Below are positions 8,975 through 18,565 of a DNA stretch of 64,000 nucleotides, one piece after another (position 1 is the first letter of the stretch; the number at the start of each line of letters is the position of its first letter). Source of the DNA: UBA7985 sp038141425 (GTDB taxonomy: Bacteria > Pseudomonadota > Alphaproteobacteria > UBA7985). Location of the stretch: assembly GCA_038141425.1 (NCBI GenBank), contig JAYQIC010000001.1:186001-250000 (forward strand), read 5' to 3'. The notes under the pieces are model-generated. The model searched no databases. It saw only the letters and a list, made by a program, of their open reading frames with translations, and was not told the DNA's origin. Both the position numbers and the translations under genes were made by a program.

Positions 8975-10499
8975 TCACTGCGAAGCCGCGACAGCGGCCC
9001 CGGCCGCGTCGGCTTCAACAAAAGGCACCAGCAGCGCGTCAACCGACGACGCCATGATATCGAGGAAAGGCATGGGCCAGACACCCATCCAGATGACGAG
9101 AATGACCAGCGGCGCGAAGATGATGATCTCGCGCGGGGTCATATCCAGAAGCGCGCGCAGATCGTCCTTCTCCAGCTTGCCGAACACCACCCGGCGGTAG
9201 AGCAGCAGCATGTAAGTCGCGCCGAGCACGATGCCCGAAGCCGCGAGGATGCCGATCCACATACGGTCCTGGAAGGCACCGAACAGGGTCATGAATTCAC
9301 CGACGAAGCCCGCGGTTCCGGGCAGGCCGACCGAAGCCATCATGAACACCATGAACACAATCGCATAGCGCGGCATGGTCTCGACGATCCCGCCATAGCG
9401 CGAAATCATCCGCGTGTGCAGGCGGTCGTAGACGACCCCGACGATGAGGAACAGCGCGGCAGAAATCACGCCGTGGCTCAGCATCTGGAAAATCGCGCCA
9501 TTCACGCCCAGCCCATTGAGCGAGAAGATCCCCAGCGTGACGTAGCCCATATGCGCGACCGAGGAATAGGCGATCAGCTTCTTCATATCCTCCTGCGCCA
9601 GCGCCACGATCGAGGTGTAGACGATGGCGATGATCGACAGGATCTGCACGAACAGGCTCATGGCCTCTGACGCTTCGGGCAGCATAGGCAGGGAGAAGCG
9701 CAGGAAGCCGTAGCCGCCCATCTTCAGCAGCACGCCGGCCAGAATCACCGAGCCCGCCGTGGGGGCTTCCACGTGCGCGTCGGGCAGCCAGGTGTGCACC
9801 GGCCACATGGGCATCTTCACCGCAAACGAGGCAAAGAACGCCAGCCACAGCCAGATCTGCAGGTTCAGCGCGAAGCCCAGATCGCCCTGCAATCAGCACC
9901 GTGATATCCGCCGTGCCCTGGGTGAACAGCAGGGTCATGATCGCGACCAGCATCAGCACCGAGCCGACCAGCGTGTAGAGGAAGAACTTGAAGGCCGAAT
10001 AGACCCGGCGCGGGCCGCCCCAGACGCCGATGATCAGGAACATCGGGATCAGCACGGCCTCGAAGAACACGTAGAACAGCACCAGATCCAGCGCGACAAA
10101 GGTGCCGATCATCAGCGCTTCGAGCACCAGAAAGGCGACCATGTATTCCTTGACCCGGGTCTTTACCGCGCTCCAGGCCGAGAGGATACACAGCGGCGTC
10201 AGCAGCGTTGAAAGCAGCACGAACAGCACCGAAATCCCGTCCACACCGACGCGGTAAGCGATGTTGTACTGCTCCAGCCAGGTGTATTCTTCGGTGAACT
10301 GGAAGCCCGGATCCTGGCGGTCAAAACCGGTCCAGAGCAGCAGCGAGAGCAGGAACACGACGACCGAATTGGCGAGCGCGACCTGCTTGGCGTTGCGGGC
10401 AACGGTCTCGTCATCCCCGCGCGCGAGCAACAGGATCGCCAGCGCGCCGATCAGCGGCAGGGCGATGAGAATGGAAAGAAACGGCAGGTTTTCCATCAT
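8975..10499 (-). CDS. nuoM: NADH-quinone oxidoreductase subunit M (frameshifted near 9890)
   Basis: Antiporter-like subunit in the middle of the complex I membrane arm. The first ~200 residues (MENLPFLSILIALPL to FTQGTADITVLI, with the membrane glutamate in FYVFFEAVLIPMFLI) read in one frame. From about 9890 the protein continues in another frame (GDLGFALNLQIWLWL, MPMWPVHTWLPDAHVEAP, LIAYSSVAHMGYVTLG) to the stop at 8975. The repaired length is about 508 residues, as expected. Both halves are fully conserved, so a one-base sequence error is the simplest reason. Two adjacent ATGs (10499 and 10496) follow AAGGA; either could start. Confidence 0.95.
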
Positions 10500-10520
10500 G
10501 GTATCCTTGGTCCTTCCCGC

Positions 10521-12584
10521 TTAATTGCCGCCGCCGAGAAGCTGGCCGAAGAAGCCGCTTCCGAGCAGGAACAGGGTGATGATCGCCACCAGACCGGCGA
10601 CCATGACGAAGCCGTAGTGGCAGATGTAGCCAGTCTGCATCGAGCTGAAGAACCGCGCCAGCAGCTGGCTGGCGTTGGCGACCCCGTTGGGGCCGAAGCG
10701 GTCGATGATACCGCCATCGCCGACCTTCCACAGGAAGCGACCGAAAGACTGGATCGGACGAACGAAAATGAAGTCGTAGAGCTCGTCGAAGAACCACTTG
10801 CGGCGGAAGAAGGTGTCGACCCAGCTGAAGGTCGCGGCGATCCGCTTGGGCACGTCCGGCATCACCAGATAGAACAGCGCGCTCAGCGCAAGGCCGGAGA
10901 CCGCCATCACCAGCGGCAGGACTTTCACCCACGCCGCAGACTTGTGCATCTTGTCGATCAGGTCGTGATCCTTAACCACCGAACCCGCCCAGAAGGTCGC
11001 GCCGTCGGTGGCTTCCTTGGCGTGCTTGCCAGCCTCGTAGGCGTGGTGTCCGCCCTCCATGAACCACGGGTAGGCAACGCCGCCGGCGAGCACAGCACCG
11101 ATGGCGAGGATCACCAGCGGGCCAATCATCACCAGCGGGCTTTCGTGGGCATGGTCGAAGGTGTGCTGGTCCGCCCGGGTCGGGCCGTGGAAGGTCAGGA
11201 ACAGCAACCGGCCAGAGTAGAAGGCCGTCAGGAAAGCTGCCGTGATCCCGGCCCAGAAGGCGAAGTTACCGACCAGAGAGTGGGCTGCGTGCGCGGCCTC
11301 GAGGATGGCATCCTTGGAATAGAAGCCGGCAAAGCCGAACCCGGCAGGGCCGAACAGGAACGGGATCCCGATCCCGGCCAGCGCCAGCGAACCGATCCAC
11401 ATGTAGGCGTAGGTCACGGGCACCTTGCGCCAGATCCCGCCCATTTTACGCATATCCTGTTCATGGTGCATGGCGTGGATGACCGAGCCAGCCCCGAGGA
11501 ACAGCAGCGCCTTGAAGAAGGCGTGGGTCATCAGGTGGAAGATCGCAGCATCATAGGCCCCGACACCGGCAGCAAAAAACATGTAGCCCAGCTGCGAACA
11601 GGTCGAGTAGGCGATGACGCGCTTGATATCGAACTGGGTCAGGCCGACCGTGGCCGCAAAAATCGCTGTGGTAGCACCGATGACGGTGACGAAGTCGAGC
11701 ACCAGCGGTGCCAGCTCGAACAGCGGCGACAAGCGCGCAACCATGAACACACCGGCGGTGACCATGGTCGCGGCGTGGATCAGCGCGGAAACCGGCGTCG
11801 GACCTTCCATCGCGTCGGGCAGCCAGGTGTGGAGCAGGAACTGCGCCGACTTACCCATGGCGCCCATGAACAGCAGGAAGCAGATCACGTTGACCGAGGT
11901 CTGGAACGAGAAACCGAACAGGCCCGGCAGCGGGTGGTCTGCATCGACGTGGCTGGCAACTTCGAGCACACCGTCGGCGCCGGAGAAGGCCACCGATCCG
12001 GTCAGCATGAAGGCGCCGAAGATCCCCAGCGCGAAGCCGAAGTCACCCACGCGGTTGACGATGAAGGCCTTCATCGCCGCGGCGTTGGCCGAGGGCTTGT
12101 GGTACCAGAACCCGATCAGCAGGTAAGAGCTCAATCCCACCCCTTCCCAGCCGAAGAACAGCTGGATCAGGTTATCGGCGGTGACCAGCATCAGCATGGC
12201 GAAGGTGAACAGGCTCAGATAGGCTTGGAAGCGCGGGATCGACTTGTCCTCGGACATGTAGCCCGCCGAGTAGATGTGCACGATCGAGGAGACGACCGTC
12301 ACCACCACCAGCATCACGGCGGTCAGGGTGTCGATGCGCAACGCCCACGCGGCGGCAAAGTCACCCGAAGCAAACCAGGTGAACAGCGGGACAACGTAGG
12401 CTTCCTTGTGGTTCAGCCCGACCTGAACAAAGACCCAGACCGACAGCAGCGCAGACAGCACCATGACCCCGGAGGTCAGGATCTGTGCGCCGCGGTCCCC
12501 CAGACGCTTGTCCGCGAACCCGGTGAGGATCGCAGCCAGCAGGGGCAGAAAGACGATGGCTTTTTCGATAGCGAAATCAAACAC
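10521..12584 (-). CDS. nuoL: NADH-quinone oxidoreductase subunit L
   Basis: Distal antiporter-like subunit of complex I, with the long lateral helix at its C-terminus. The intact frame has 687 residues and starts at a GTG (12584). Conserved segments are LFFGWEGVGLSSYLLIGFW, QFLLHTWLPDAMEGPTPVSALIHAATMV (seen around 11810) and IKRVIAYSTCSQLGYM. A histidine-rich insert lies near residues 490-530. It lies 9 bp downstream of nuoK and 21 bp upstream of nuoM. Confidence 0.97.
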   Translation of the reverse strand: MFDFAIEKAIVFLPLLAAILTGFADKRLGDRGAQILTSGVMVLSALLSVWVFVQVGLNHKEAYVVPLFTWFASGDFAAAWALRIDTLTAVMLVVVTVVSSIVHIYSAGYMSEDKSIPRFQAYLSLFTFAMLMLVTADNLIQLFFGWEGVGLSSYLLIGFWYHKPSANAAAMKAFIVNRVGDFGFALGIFGAFMLTGSVAFSGADGVLEVASHVDADHPLPGLFGFSFQTSVNVICFLLFMGAMGKSAQFLLHTWLPDAMEGPTPVSALIHAATMVTAGVFMVARLSPLFELAPLVLDFVTVIGATTAIFAATVGLTQFDIKRVIAYSTCSQLGYMFFAAGVGAYDAAIFHLMTHAFFKALLFLGAGSVIHAMHHEQDMRKMGGIWRKVPVTYAYMWIGSLALAGIGIPFLFGPAGFGFAGFYSKDAILEAAHAAHSLVGNFAFWAGITAAFLTAFYSGRLLFLTFHGPTRADQHTFDHAHESPLVMIGPLVILAIGAVLAGGVAYPWFMEGGHHAYEAGKHAKEATDGATFWAGSVVKDHDLIDKMHKSAAWVKVLPLVMAVSGLALSALFYLVMPDVPKRIAATFSWVDTFFRRKWFFDELYDFIFVRPIQSFGRFLWKVGDGGIIDRFGPNGVANASQLLARFFSSMQTGYICHYGFVMVAGLVAIITLFLLGSGFFGQLLGGGN

Positions 12585-12593
12585 GGCTGAGCC

Positions 12594-12902
12594 CTACCCC
12601 TTCATCGAGTTGATGTCTTCGATCTCGATGTTCCCCCGGTTTCGGAAGAACACCACGAGGATCGCGAGCCCGATGGCGGCCTCCGCCGCGGCGACAGTCA
12701 GGATCAGCAGCGCGAAAATCTGCCCGGTCAGGTCGCCCAGTTCGGTGGAAAAGGCGATCAGGTTGACGTTGACCGACAGCAGGATCAGTTCGACGGACAT
12801 CAGGATGATGATGACGTTCCGCCGGTTGAGCAGAATGCCGAACAGGCCGATGGTCAGCAGCAGCGCTGCCACGACCAGATAGTGTTCGAGCGTGATAGCC
12901 AT
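12594..12902 (-). CDS. nuoK: NADH-quinone oxidoreductase subunit K
   Basis: Small three-helix membrane subunit of complex I in the proton/quinone coupling region. The 102 residues match the family length. Membrane glutamates appear in VELILLSVNVNLIAF and in AAAEAAIGLAILVVFFR. It is followed closely by nuoL. A 117-bp gap with a CAGT microsatellite separates it from nuoJ, wider than the other intra-operon gaps. Confidence 0.96.
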   Translation of the reverse strand: MAITLEHYLVVAALLLTIGLFGILLNRRNVIIILMSVELILLSVNVNLIAFSTELGDLTGQIFALLILTVAAAEAAIGLAILVVFFRNRGNIEIEDINSMKG

Positions 12903-12972
12903 GGTTTTCGTCTCATCTCCGTGGCGCGGGCTGGCCCCGTTTTCCCGGTGGGGCAGACGCGCGGTGTTTGTC

Positions 12973-12996
12973 GTCAGTCAATCAGTCAGTCAGTCG
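12973..12996. repeat. CAGT tetranucleotide microsatellite
   Basis: About six imperfect tandem CAGT/CAAT units in the nuoJ-nuoK spacer. They lie outside any coding frame, about 70 bases upstream of the nuoK start, so length change would alter spacing rather than frame. Confidence 0.6.
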
Positions 12997-13019
12997 TTTG
13001 GTGCCGTTTGGCGTGTGCC

Positions 13020-13637
13020 TCAGCCGATGCCCTTGCCGGATTCAACCTTGCGCAGGGCCACGGCGTCTTCGCGGCTGCGCTCGATCTGTTGCGGGATGGA
13101 CTGGCTCTTGACCCCGTCGCGGCTGCGCAGGGTCAGGGTGATGGCGCCAATCATGGCGACCAGCAGCACCAGACCGGACATCTGGAACAGCAGGAAATAG
13201 TCAGTGTAGAGGATTTGCCCCAGCGCCTCGGTGACGTTCACGCCTTCGGGCTGCGGGTTGGTCGCGGGAGCCGGGTTCTCCGGGCGGAAGGCGCGCGTGG
13301 TGACAACCAGCACCAGCTCGGCCAGCACCGCCAGCCCGACCAGCACCCCGACCACGCCAAAGCGCTTCACGCCCTGGAACAGCCGGTTCTCACCCACGTG
13401 TAGCATCATCACCACGAACAGGAACAGCACCGCGACCGCGCCTACGTAGACGATGACGAGGATCATCGCCACGAACTCCGCCCCACGCAGCACGAACAGC
13501 GCCGAGGCCGAGAAGAAGGCGAGGATGAGAAAGAGCACCGAGTGCACGGCGTTGCGGGAGGTGACAACCATCAGCGCCGAGGCGATGGTCGCCGCCGCGA
13601 AGAGGTAGAAGGCCAGGCCCGTGATGATCTCTGCCAT
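13020..13637 (-). CDS. nuoJ: NADH-quinone oxidoreductase subunit J
   Basis: Membrane subunit of complex I with five expected helices. The 205 residues match the family. The pi-bulge helix region reads FVAMILVIVYVGAVAVLFLFVVMML. The C-terminal tail after about residue 165 is polar (RSRDGVKSQSIPQQIERSRED). It sits between nuoI and nuoK on the same strand. Confidence 0.95.
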   Translation of the reverse strand: MAEIITGLAFYLFAAATIASALMVVTSRNAVHSVLFLILAFFSASALFVLRGAEFVAMILVIVYVGAVAVLFLFVVMMLHVGENRLFQGVKRFGVVGVLVGLAVLAELVLVVTTRAFRPENPAPATNPQPEGVNVTEALGQILYTDYFLLFQMSGLVLLVAMIGAITLTLRSRDGVKSQSIPQQIERSREDAVALRKVESGKGIG

Positions 13638-13714
13638 AGTTCTTTACATTCCTGCAGCCAGACGTTGGGGGTCAGTTCTGGTCGTTCGTCTTGGTCCGGT
13701 CGGCTGCCGCCCGC

Positions 13715-14207
13715 TTAGCGGTAGGCGGCGTCCTGCGCGATGTTGGCGGCGATGAGGTGCTCCCACCGGTCGCCGTTATCGAGCAGCTTGTCCTTGTTGT
13801 AATAGAGCTCCGCCCGGGTCTCGGTGGAGAATTCGTAGTTCGGCCCCTGCACGATGGCATCGACCGGGCAGGCTTCCTGGCAGTAGCCACAGTAGATGCA
13901 CTTGGTCATGTCGATGTCGTAGCGGGTGGTCCGGCGGGAGCCGTCTTCGCGCGGTTCGGCCTCGATGGTGATGGCCTGCGCGGGGCAGATGGCTTCGCAC
14001 AGCTTGCAGGCGATGCAGCGTTCTTCGCCGGTCGGATAGCGGCGCAGCGCGTGTTCGCCACGGAAGCGCGGGCTCAGCACGCCCTTCTCGTACGGGATAG
14101 TTCACCGTGACCCGGCGGCCGGTGAACATGGTCCACAGCGTCAGGGCCATACCCCGGACAAGCTCGAGCAACAGCAGGCTACGGATGGAACGGAAGAGGA
14201 CTGACAT
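13715..14207 (-). CDS. nuoI: NADH-quinone oxidoreductase subunit I (frameshifted near 14094)
   Basis: Ferredoxin-like subunit carrying clusters N6a and N6b in the complex I peripheral arm. The N-terminus (MSVLFRSIRSLLLLELVRG to VTVNYP) is read in one frame. The rest starts YEKGVLSPRFRG in another, with both motifs ERCIACKLCEAICPAQ and KCIYCGYCQEACPVDAI intact. The switch lies at a CCCG stretch at 14093-14096, where one base appears to be extra. The repaired length is about 163 residues, as usual. It sits between nuoH and nuoJ. Confidence 0.95.
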
Positions 14208-14225
14208 GAACCAGCGCCTTTTCGA

Positions 14226-15239
14226 TTAGAGGCCGAAGCCGACGATGACGCCGGCGGTGAGAACGACCCAGAACAGCGATAGTGGCAGGAACACTTTCCA
14301 GCCCAGACGCATCAGTTGGTCGTAGCGGTAGCGCGGGACGGTTGCGCGAACCCAGAGGAAGACGAAGGCGATCAGCGAGGTCTTGAGCACGAACCAGATT
14401 GGCTGCATCCAGACATCGTCGAAGAACCAGAAGCCGAAGGGCGACAGGTAGCCGCCGAGGAACAGCACAACGGTCATGGCCGACATCAGCAGGATGTTGG
14501 CGTATTCACCGAGGAAGAACAGCGCGAACTGCATCGACGAGTATTCGAGGAAGTAACCGGCGACCAGCTCGGACTCGCCTTCGGGCAGTTCAAAGGGCGC
14601 GCGGTTGGTCTCGGCCAGCGCCGAGATGAAGAACACCACGAACATCGGGAAGTGTGGGATGGCGAACCAAAGCCCCTTCTGCGCCTCGACAATGTTGCCA
14701 AGGTTGAAGCCGCCTGCGCCCACGGTGATCACTACGGTGATGATGATCAGGCCCATGGAGACCTCGTAGGAGACCATCTGCGCCGCCGAGCGCAGCGCGC
14801 CGAGGAAGGGGTACTTCGAATTCGAAGCCCAGCCGGACATGATGATGCCATAGACGCCCAGCGAGGAAATCGCGAACAGATACAGCAGGCCGAGGTTGAT
14901 GTCGGCGATGGCGAAATTCTCGGTAATCGGGATTACCGCCCAAGCCAGCATCGCCAGCGCGAAGGTCAGCATCGGCGCAAGGAAGAACACCACCTTGTTC
15001 GCCCCGGCGGGCAGGATCACTTCCTTGAACATCAGCTTGAGCGCATCGGCCCAGGGCTGCAGCACCCCGAACGGCCCGACCACGTTCGGCCCGTGGCGGA
15101 ACTGCGCCGCCGCGATCACCTTGCGTTCGGCGAGGGTCATGTAAGCAACCCCGAGGATCACCGGCACCACCACCACGAGGATGGTGAGCAGGATCTTGAC
15201 CGCAGGCCAGACGGTGTTGAGCAGAAGGTCCATGATCAT
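14226..15239 (-). CDS. nuoH: NADH-quinone oxidoreductase subunit H
   Basis: Eight-helix membrane subunit that forms most of the quinone chamber of complex I. The 337 residues are intact. Signature regions are TLAERKVIAAAQFRHGPNVV near the N-terminus, AETNRAPFELPEGESELVAG (quinone-site loop) and RATVPRYRYDQLMRLGWKVF near the end. It begins six bases after the nuoG stop. Two methionines (1 and 3) could start it. Confidence 0.97.
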   Translation of the reverse strand: MIMDLLLNTVWPAVKILLTILVVVVPVILGVAYMTLAERKVIAAAQFRHGPNVVGPFGVLQPWADALKLMFKEVILPAGANKVVFFLAPMLTFALAMLAWAVIPITENFAIADINLGLLYLFAISSLGVYGIIMSGWASNSKYPFLGALRSAAQMVSYEVSMGLIIITVVITVGAGGFNLGNIVEAQKGLWFAIPHFPMFVVFFISALAETNRAPFELPEGESELVAGYFLEYSSMQFALFFLGEYANILLMSAMTVVLFLGGYLSPFGFWFFDDVWMQPIWFVLKTSLIAFVFLWVRATVPRYRYDQLMRLGWKVFLPLSLFWVVLTAGVIVGFGL

Positions 15240-15245
15240 GCTGAC

Positions 15246-17324
15246 TTACTCCGCCGCTTCACGCGCCTGATCGAGTGAACCGGCGAGGTAAACCTCGGTG
15301 CACTCGGCCATGGTCTGGGACGTCCGTGAAATCGGACAGGTCATGTAGTAGTTGCCGACGGCAGCCTCGAACGGCGCGTCGGAAAGCTCGCCCGCAGCGC
15401 CCGGCAGCGCCCATTCCACCGGCGCGATCTGGTCGATCCCGCCCATGTGCGGCACCGCATGGATCAGGCTCTGGCGCAGCCCCTCGAGGTCATCGAAGCC
15501 CAGCGGCTGGCCCAGCGCACCCGACAGCGCGCGCAGGATGGTCCAGTCTTCGCGGGCATCGCCGGGGGCGAAGGTCGCCAGTCGCGAGGTCTGCACGCGG
15601 CCCTCGGTGTTAACGTAGAGGCCGTTTTTCTCGGTATAGGCCGAACCGGGCAGGATCACGTCAGCGACCGAAGCCCCTGCGTCGCCGTGGTGGCCCTGGT
15701 AGACCACAAAGGTCTTGCGCAGTGCCTCAGTATCGAACTCGTCTGCGCCCAGCAGGTAGACCATGTCGATCTCGCCCGCCTGCGCTCCGGCGAGGATCCC
15801 CGCGATATCGCGACCGCCTTCGCCGGGCAGGAAGCCCATGTCGAGGCCTGCGACCCGCGCCGCGGCGGTGTGGAGCACGTTGAAGCCGTTGAAGTCATCC
15901 CCAATGGCGCCGAATTTCTCAGCGATCTGACCGGCGAGGTTGAGCACGGCCGCGCCGTCTTCGCGGGTGAGAGCACTCTGCCCGACGATGATCACGGGCT
16001 TGCTGGCAGCCTTCAGCGCCTTGGCCGTAGCGCCCTTGCCCGCGAGGATCTCGCTCAGGGTTTGCGGACCAGCGCCGACCCAGTCGGTCTGGTAGCTCAG
16101 GTCGTGGGGCGCACCGACGCCGAAAACCTGCAGCTCACCGGTCAGGAACCGCTTGCGGATGCGCGCGTTGATCAGCGGTGCTTCCCAGCGGGGGTTGGAG
16201 CCGATCAGCAGGATCGCGTCCGCTTCTTCCGGTCCGGCGATGGTGGTGTTGAAGCGCCAGCCCGAGGCGTTGCCGCCGGTCGCCAGCGCCGCGCCGTCCT
16301 GGCGACAGTCGAGGCTCTTGACCCCCTTGGCGTCCATCAGCGACTTGAGCGCGAACATGCTTTCCGCGTCGCACTGGTCACCGGCGATGGCGGCGATCCG
16401 GTCGGCGGCGGTTTCCTTGAACTTCGCGGCGATGGCGGCGAAGGCGTCGTCCCAACTCGCCGGGCGCAGACGGCCGTTGCTGCGCACGGAGGGCTGGTCG
16501 AGGCGCTGCCGGCTCAGGCCGTCGATGGCGTGGCGGGACTTGTCGGCAATCCACTCTTCGTTGACGTCCTCGTGCAGGCGCGGCAGCACCCGCAGCACGG
16601 AGCGCCCGCGCGCGTCGATGCGAATGTTGGCGCCAACGGCGTCCATGGCGTCGATCGAGGAGGTCTTGCGCAGCTCCCACGGGCGCGCGGTGAAGGCATA
16701 GGGCTTGGAGGTCAGGGCACCGACGGGGCAGATATCCACGAGGTTGCCCGACATCTCCGACTGCACCGCCCGCTCGATGGTCGAGATTTCCGCGTGCTCA
16801 CCCCGGTTGAGCAGGCCGATGTCCTCGGTCCCCGCGACTTCGGTGGCGAAGCGCACGCAGCGGGTGCACTGGATGCAGCGGGTCATGATCGTCTTGATCA
16901 GCGGTCCCATGTACTTTTCTTCGACCGCGCGCTTGTTTTCGGCAAAGCGGGAGCCGTCGCGGCCAAAGGCCTGCGCCTGATCCTGCAGGTCGCACTCGCC
17001 GCCCTGATCGCAGATGGGGCAGTCCAGCGGGTGGTTGAGGAGCAGGAACTCCATCACGCCTTCGCGGGCCTTCTTCACCTTGTCGGTGCGGGTGTGGACC
17101 ATGAGGCCGTCGCTGCAGGGCAGCGCACAGGAGGCGGCGGGCTTCGGCGCACGGCCGCGCTGGTCTTCGACTTCGACCAGACACATGCGGCAGTTGCCGG
17201 CTACCGACAGACGGTCGTGGTAGCAGAACCGGGGGATCTCAGCCCCGGCGAGTTCGGCGACCTGAAGAACGCTCATCCCGTGTTCGAATTCGACTTCAAC
17301 ACCGTCCACGATGGCTTTGGGCAT
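15246..17324 (-). CDS. nuoG: NADH-quinone oxidoreductase subunit G
   Basis: Large iron-sulphur subunit of the complex I peripheral arm. The 692-residue frame starts at MPKAIVDGVEVEFEHG (17324), the conserved family start, rather than the in-frame ATG at 17402. Cluster ligands are seen in RFCYHDRLSVAGNCRMC ([2Fe-2S]), HPLDCPICDQGGECDLQD and TRCIQCTRCVRF, with NLVDICPVGAL completing the set. The C-terminal molybdopterin-oxidoreductase-like domain is present. It is the first nuo gene of the window. nuoA to nuoF are not found upstream, where an outer-membrane protein gene sits instead. Confidence 0.96.
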   Translation of the reverse strand: MPKAIVDGVEVEFEHGMSVLQVAELAGAEIPRFCYHDRLSVAGNCRMCLVEVEDQRGRAPKPAASCALPCSDGLMVHTRTDKVKKAREGVMEFLLLNHPLDCPICDQGGECDLQDQAQAFGRDGSRFAENKRAVEEKYMGPLIKTIMTRCIQCTRCVRFATEVAGTEDIGLLNRGEHAEISTIERAVQSEMSGNLVDICPVGALTSKPYAFTARPWELRKTSSIDAMDAVGANIRIDARGRSVLRVLPRLHEDVNEEWIADKSRHAIDGLSRQRLDQPSVRSNGRLRPASWDDAFAAIAAKFKETAADRIAAIAGDQCDAESMFALKSLMDAKGVKSLDCRQDGAALATGGNASGWRFNTTIAGPEEADAILLIGSNPRWEAPLINARIRKRFLTGELQVFGVGAPHDLSYQTDWVGAGPQTLSEILAGKGATAKALKAASKPVIIVGQSALTREDGAAVLNLAGQIAEKFGAIGDDFNGFNVLHTAAARVAGLDMGFLPGEGGRDIAGILAGAQAGEIDMVYLLGADEFDTEALRKTFVVYQGHHGDAGASVADVILPGSAYTEKNGLYVNTEGRVQTSRLATFAPGDAREDWTILRALSGALGQPLGFDDLEGLRQSLIHAVPHMGGIDQIAPVEWALPGAAGELSDAPFEAAVGNYYMTCPISRTSQTMAECTEVYLAGSLDQAREAAE

Positions 17325-17380
17325 GACGACACTCGGCTGTGGTGAAGCGGGACAGACTCTCCCCCGCATACTTTGGCCGT

Positions 17381-17400
17381 AAAAAACACCCCGCAGGGTC
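17381..17400 (-). terminator. Possible weak terminator after the MipA/OmpV gene
   Basis: On the minus strand a short ACCC/GGGT stem with a 4-base loop is followed by GTTTTTT. It lies about 80 bases past the mipA-like stop and before nuoG. The stem is short, so this is tentative. Confidence 0.35.
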
Positions 17401-17478
17401 AAATCTCAAGCCTTAGTTTGTCACAGCAGCGCCCCCTGCATGCACGGCAGTTTTACGCCTGAGGCATTGCCTTTGCAG

Positions 17479-18471
17479 TCAGAATCTGAATGCGAAGCCG
17501 ATGTTTCCGTTGAGATCGGTGGACTCACCGCGTTCAATGACCCACGGGGAGGCTGCCGCATCCTGCAGCAACTGGGTCACACCGACCTTGCCCTGCAGCT
17601 CGAAATTGCGGCTCAGCGGCAGCACCAGACCGGCGGCAACGCCCATGGATTTCAGCCCCGCCGAGGCAGTGAAGGCGTCCAGACCCGAGGCCGCAGCCTC
17701 GCTCGCCGAAATGCCGAAATGCTGGTTCATGTAGGCGTCATCGGCCATGGTCACGTCCGCGCGTACGGCAAGATCCACGTTGCGCCCCCCACCCAGACGA
17801 CCCAGCGGCGAGTAAAACGTCATGCCGAACTGCGCCTCGTAGCCCTCGCGCGGGTTTTCAAACAGCTCCGGGGCCCAGACCTGCCCCAGCACTTTCACGT
17901 CGACCGACAGGGTTTCGACCCCGGCGCTGCCCCAGGCGCCCGCCGTGATCGCGGGGAGCAGGCGGTCGAGGCCTTCACGCGGCCCCTCAGCCTTGATTTC
18001 CGGGAGCAGATTGCCGGCAATGCCCATCTTCAGCATCGGCATATCCAGCAGCGGGATATCGATGGAACCCATGGTCTGCAGAGGCGAGCGCGCGCTGAAA
18101 GCGTTGCTGTAGTCCGAGGCCAGCCCGTAGGTCGGGATCAAGTCCCCCGAGCCTTCGAAACTCGGCTGGATGCCGACGACCAGACCCAGCGGCCGGCCGC
18201 GCAGAAAGCCCGGCACCCAAGGCGCGGTGTTGCTGTTGCTCGGCACCGGATTGAGGTCGAAGGCCGGGTCGCGCAGGGTCACGGTCTGCGCGCTGGCGGG
18301 TCCGCTGAAGGTCATGGCCAGCGCAGCCAGCCCGACAAAGGCACCGCTGCACGCGCGTTTCCAGGAAGACCGCGAGGCCACAGCACTGCGAGAGAAACGG
18401 AAAAAATTGTCGTTTTTCAACGCGTTAAGAATATTCACACACGGCTCCAGAACCCGATTGACCCGCCGCAT
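17479..18471 (-). CDS. MipA/OmpV family outer-membrane protein
   Basis: Predicted outer-membrane beta-barrel. A signal peptide is visible at about residues 33-53 (GAFVGLAALAMTFSGPASA, cleavage before QT), preceded by an unusually long N-terminus; a later start is possible. The mature part has alternating beta-strand patterns (FGMTFYSPLGRLGG, VDLAVRADVTMADDAYM, GVAAGLVLPLSRNFELQG) and ends in phenylalanine (GNIGFAFRF), the usual sorting signal. The family includes MipA, which bridges a murein synthase and a hydrolase, and OmpV, a porin-like adhesin; the role here is unknown. It lies between nuoG and the flavoprotein gene, where nuoF might be expected. Confidence 0.8.
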   Translation of the reverse strand: MRRVNRVLEPCVNILNALKNDNFFRFSRSAVASRSSWKRACSGAFVGLAALAMTFSGPASAQTVTLRDPAFDLNPVPSNSNTAPWVPGFLRGRPLGLVVGIQPSFEGSGDLIPTYGLASDYSNAFSARSPLQTMGSIDIPLLDMPMLKMGIAGNLLPEIKAEGPREGLDRLLPAITAGAWGSAGVETLSVDVKVLGQVWAPELFENPREGYEAQFGMTFYSPLGRLGGGRNVDLAVRADVTMADDAYMNQHFGISASEAAASGLDAFTASAGLKSMGVAAGLVLPLSRNFELQGKVGVTQLLQDAAASPWVIERGESTDLNGNIGFAFRF

Positions 18472-18565
18472 TGTCCCGGTCCCGAAGGACCAAGCCAAGC
18501 CCTTTTTTCTTCTAGCCCGCAAACCGGGCCGAATTGGGGTCGGCGGGGGCGCCTGCGGCCAAAAA

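Noticed and set aside
8975..10499. Programmed frameshifting in nuoM (and likewise secD, serS, kdsB)
   Set aside because: No conserved slippery heptamer with a stimulator was seen, and the same type of break occurs in about fifteen unrelated genes.
10617..12590. 657-codon plus-strand open frame
   Set aside because: Antisense to nuoL, which is intact and fully conserved; the frame has no recognisable domain.
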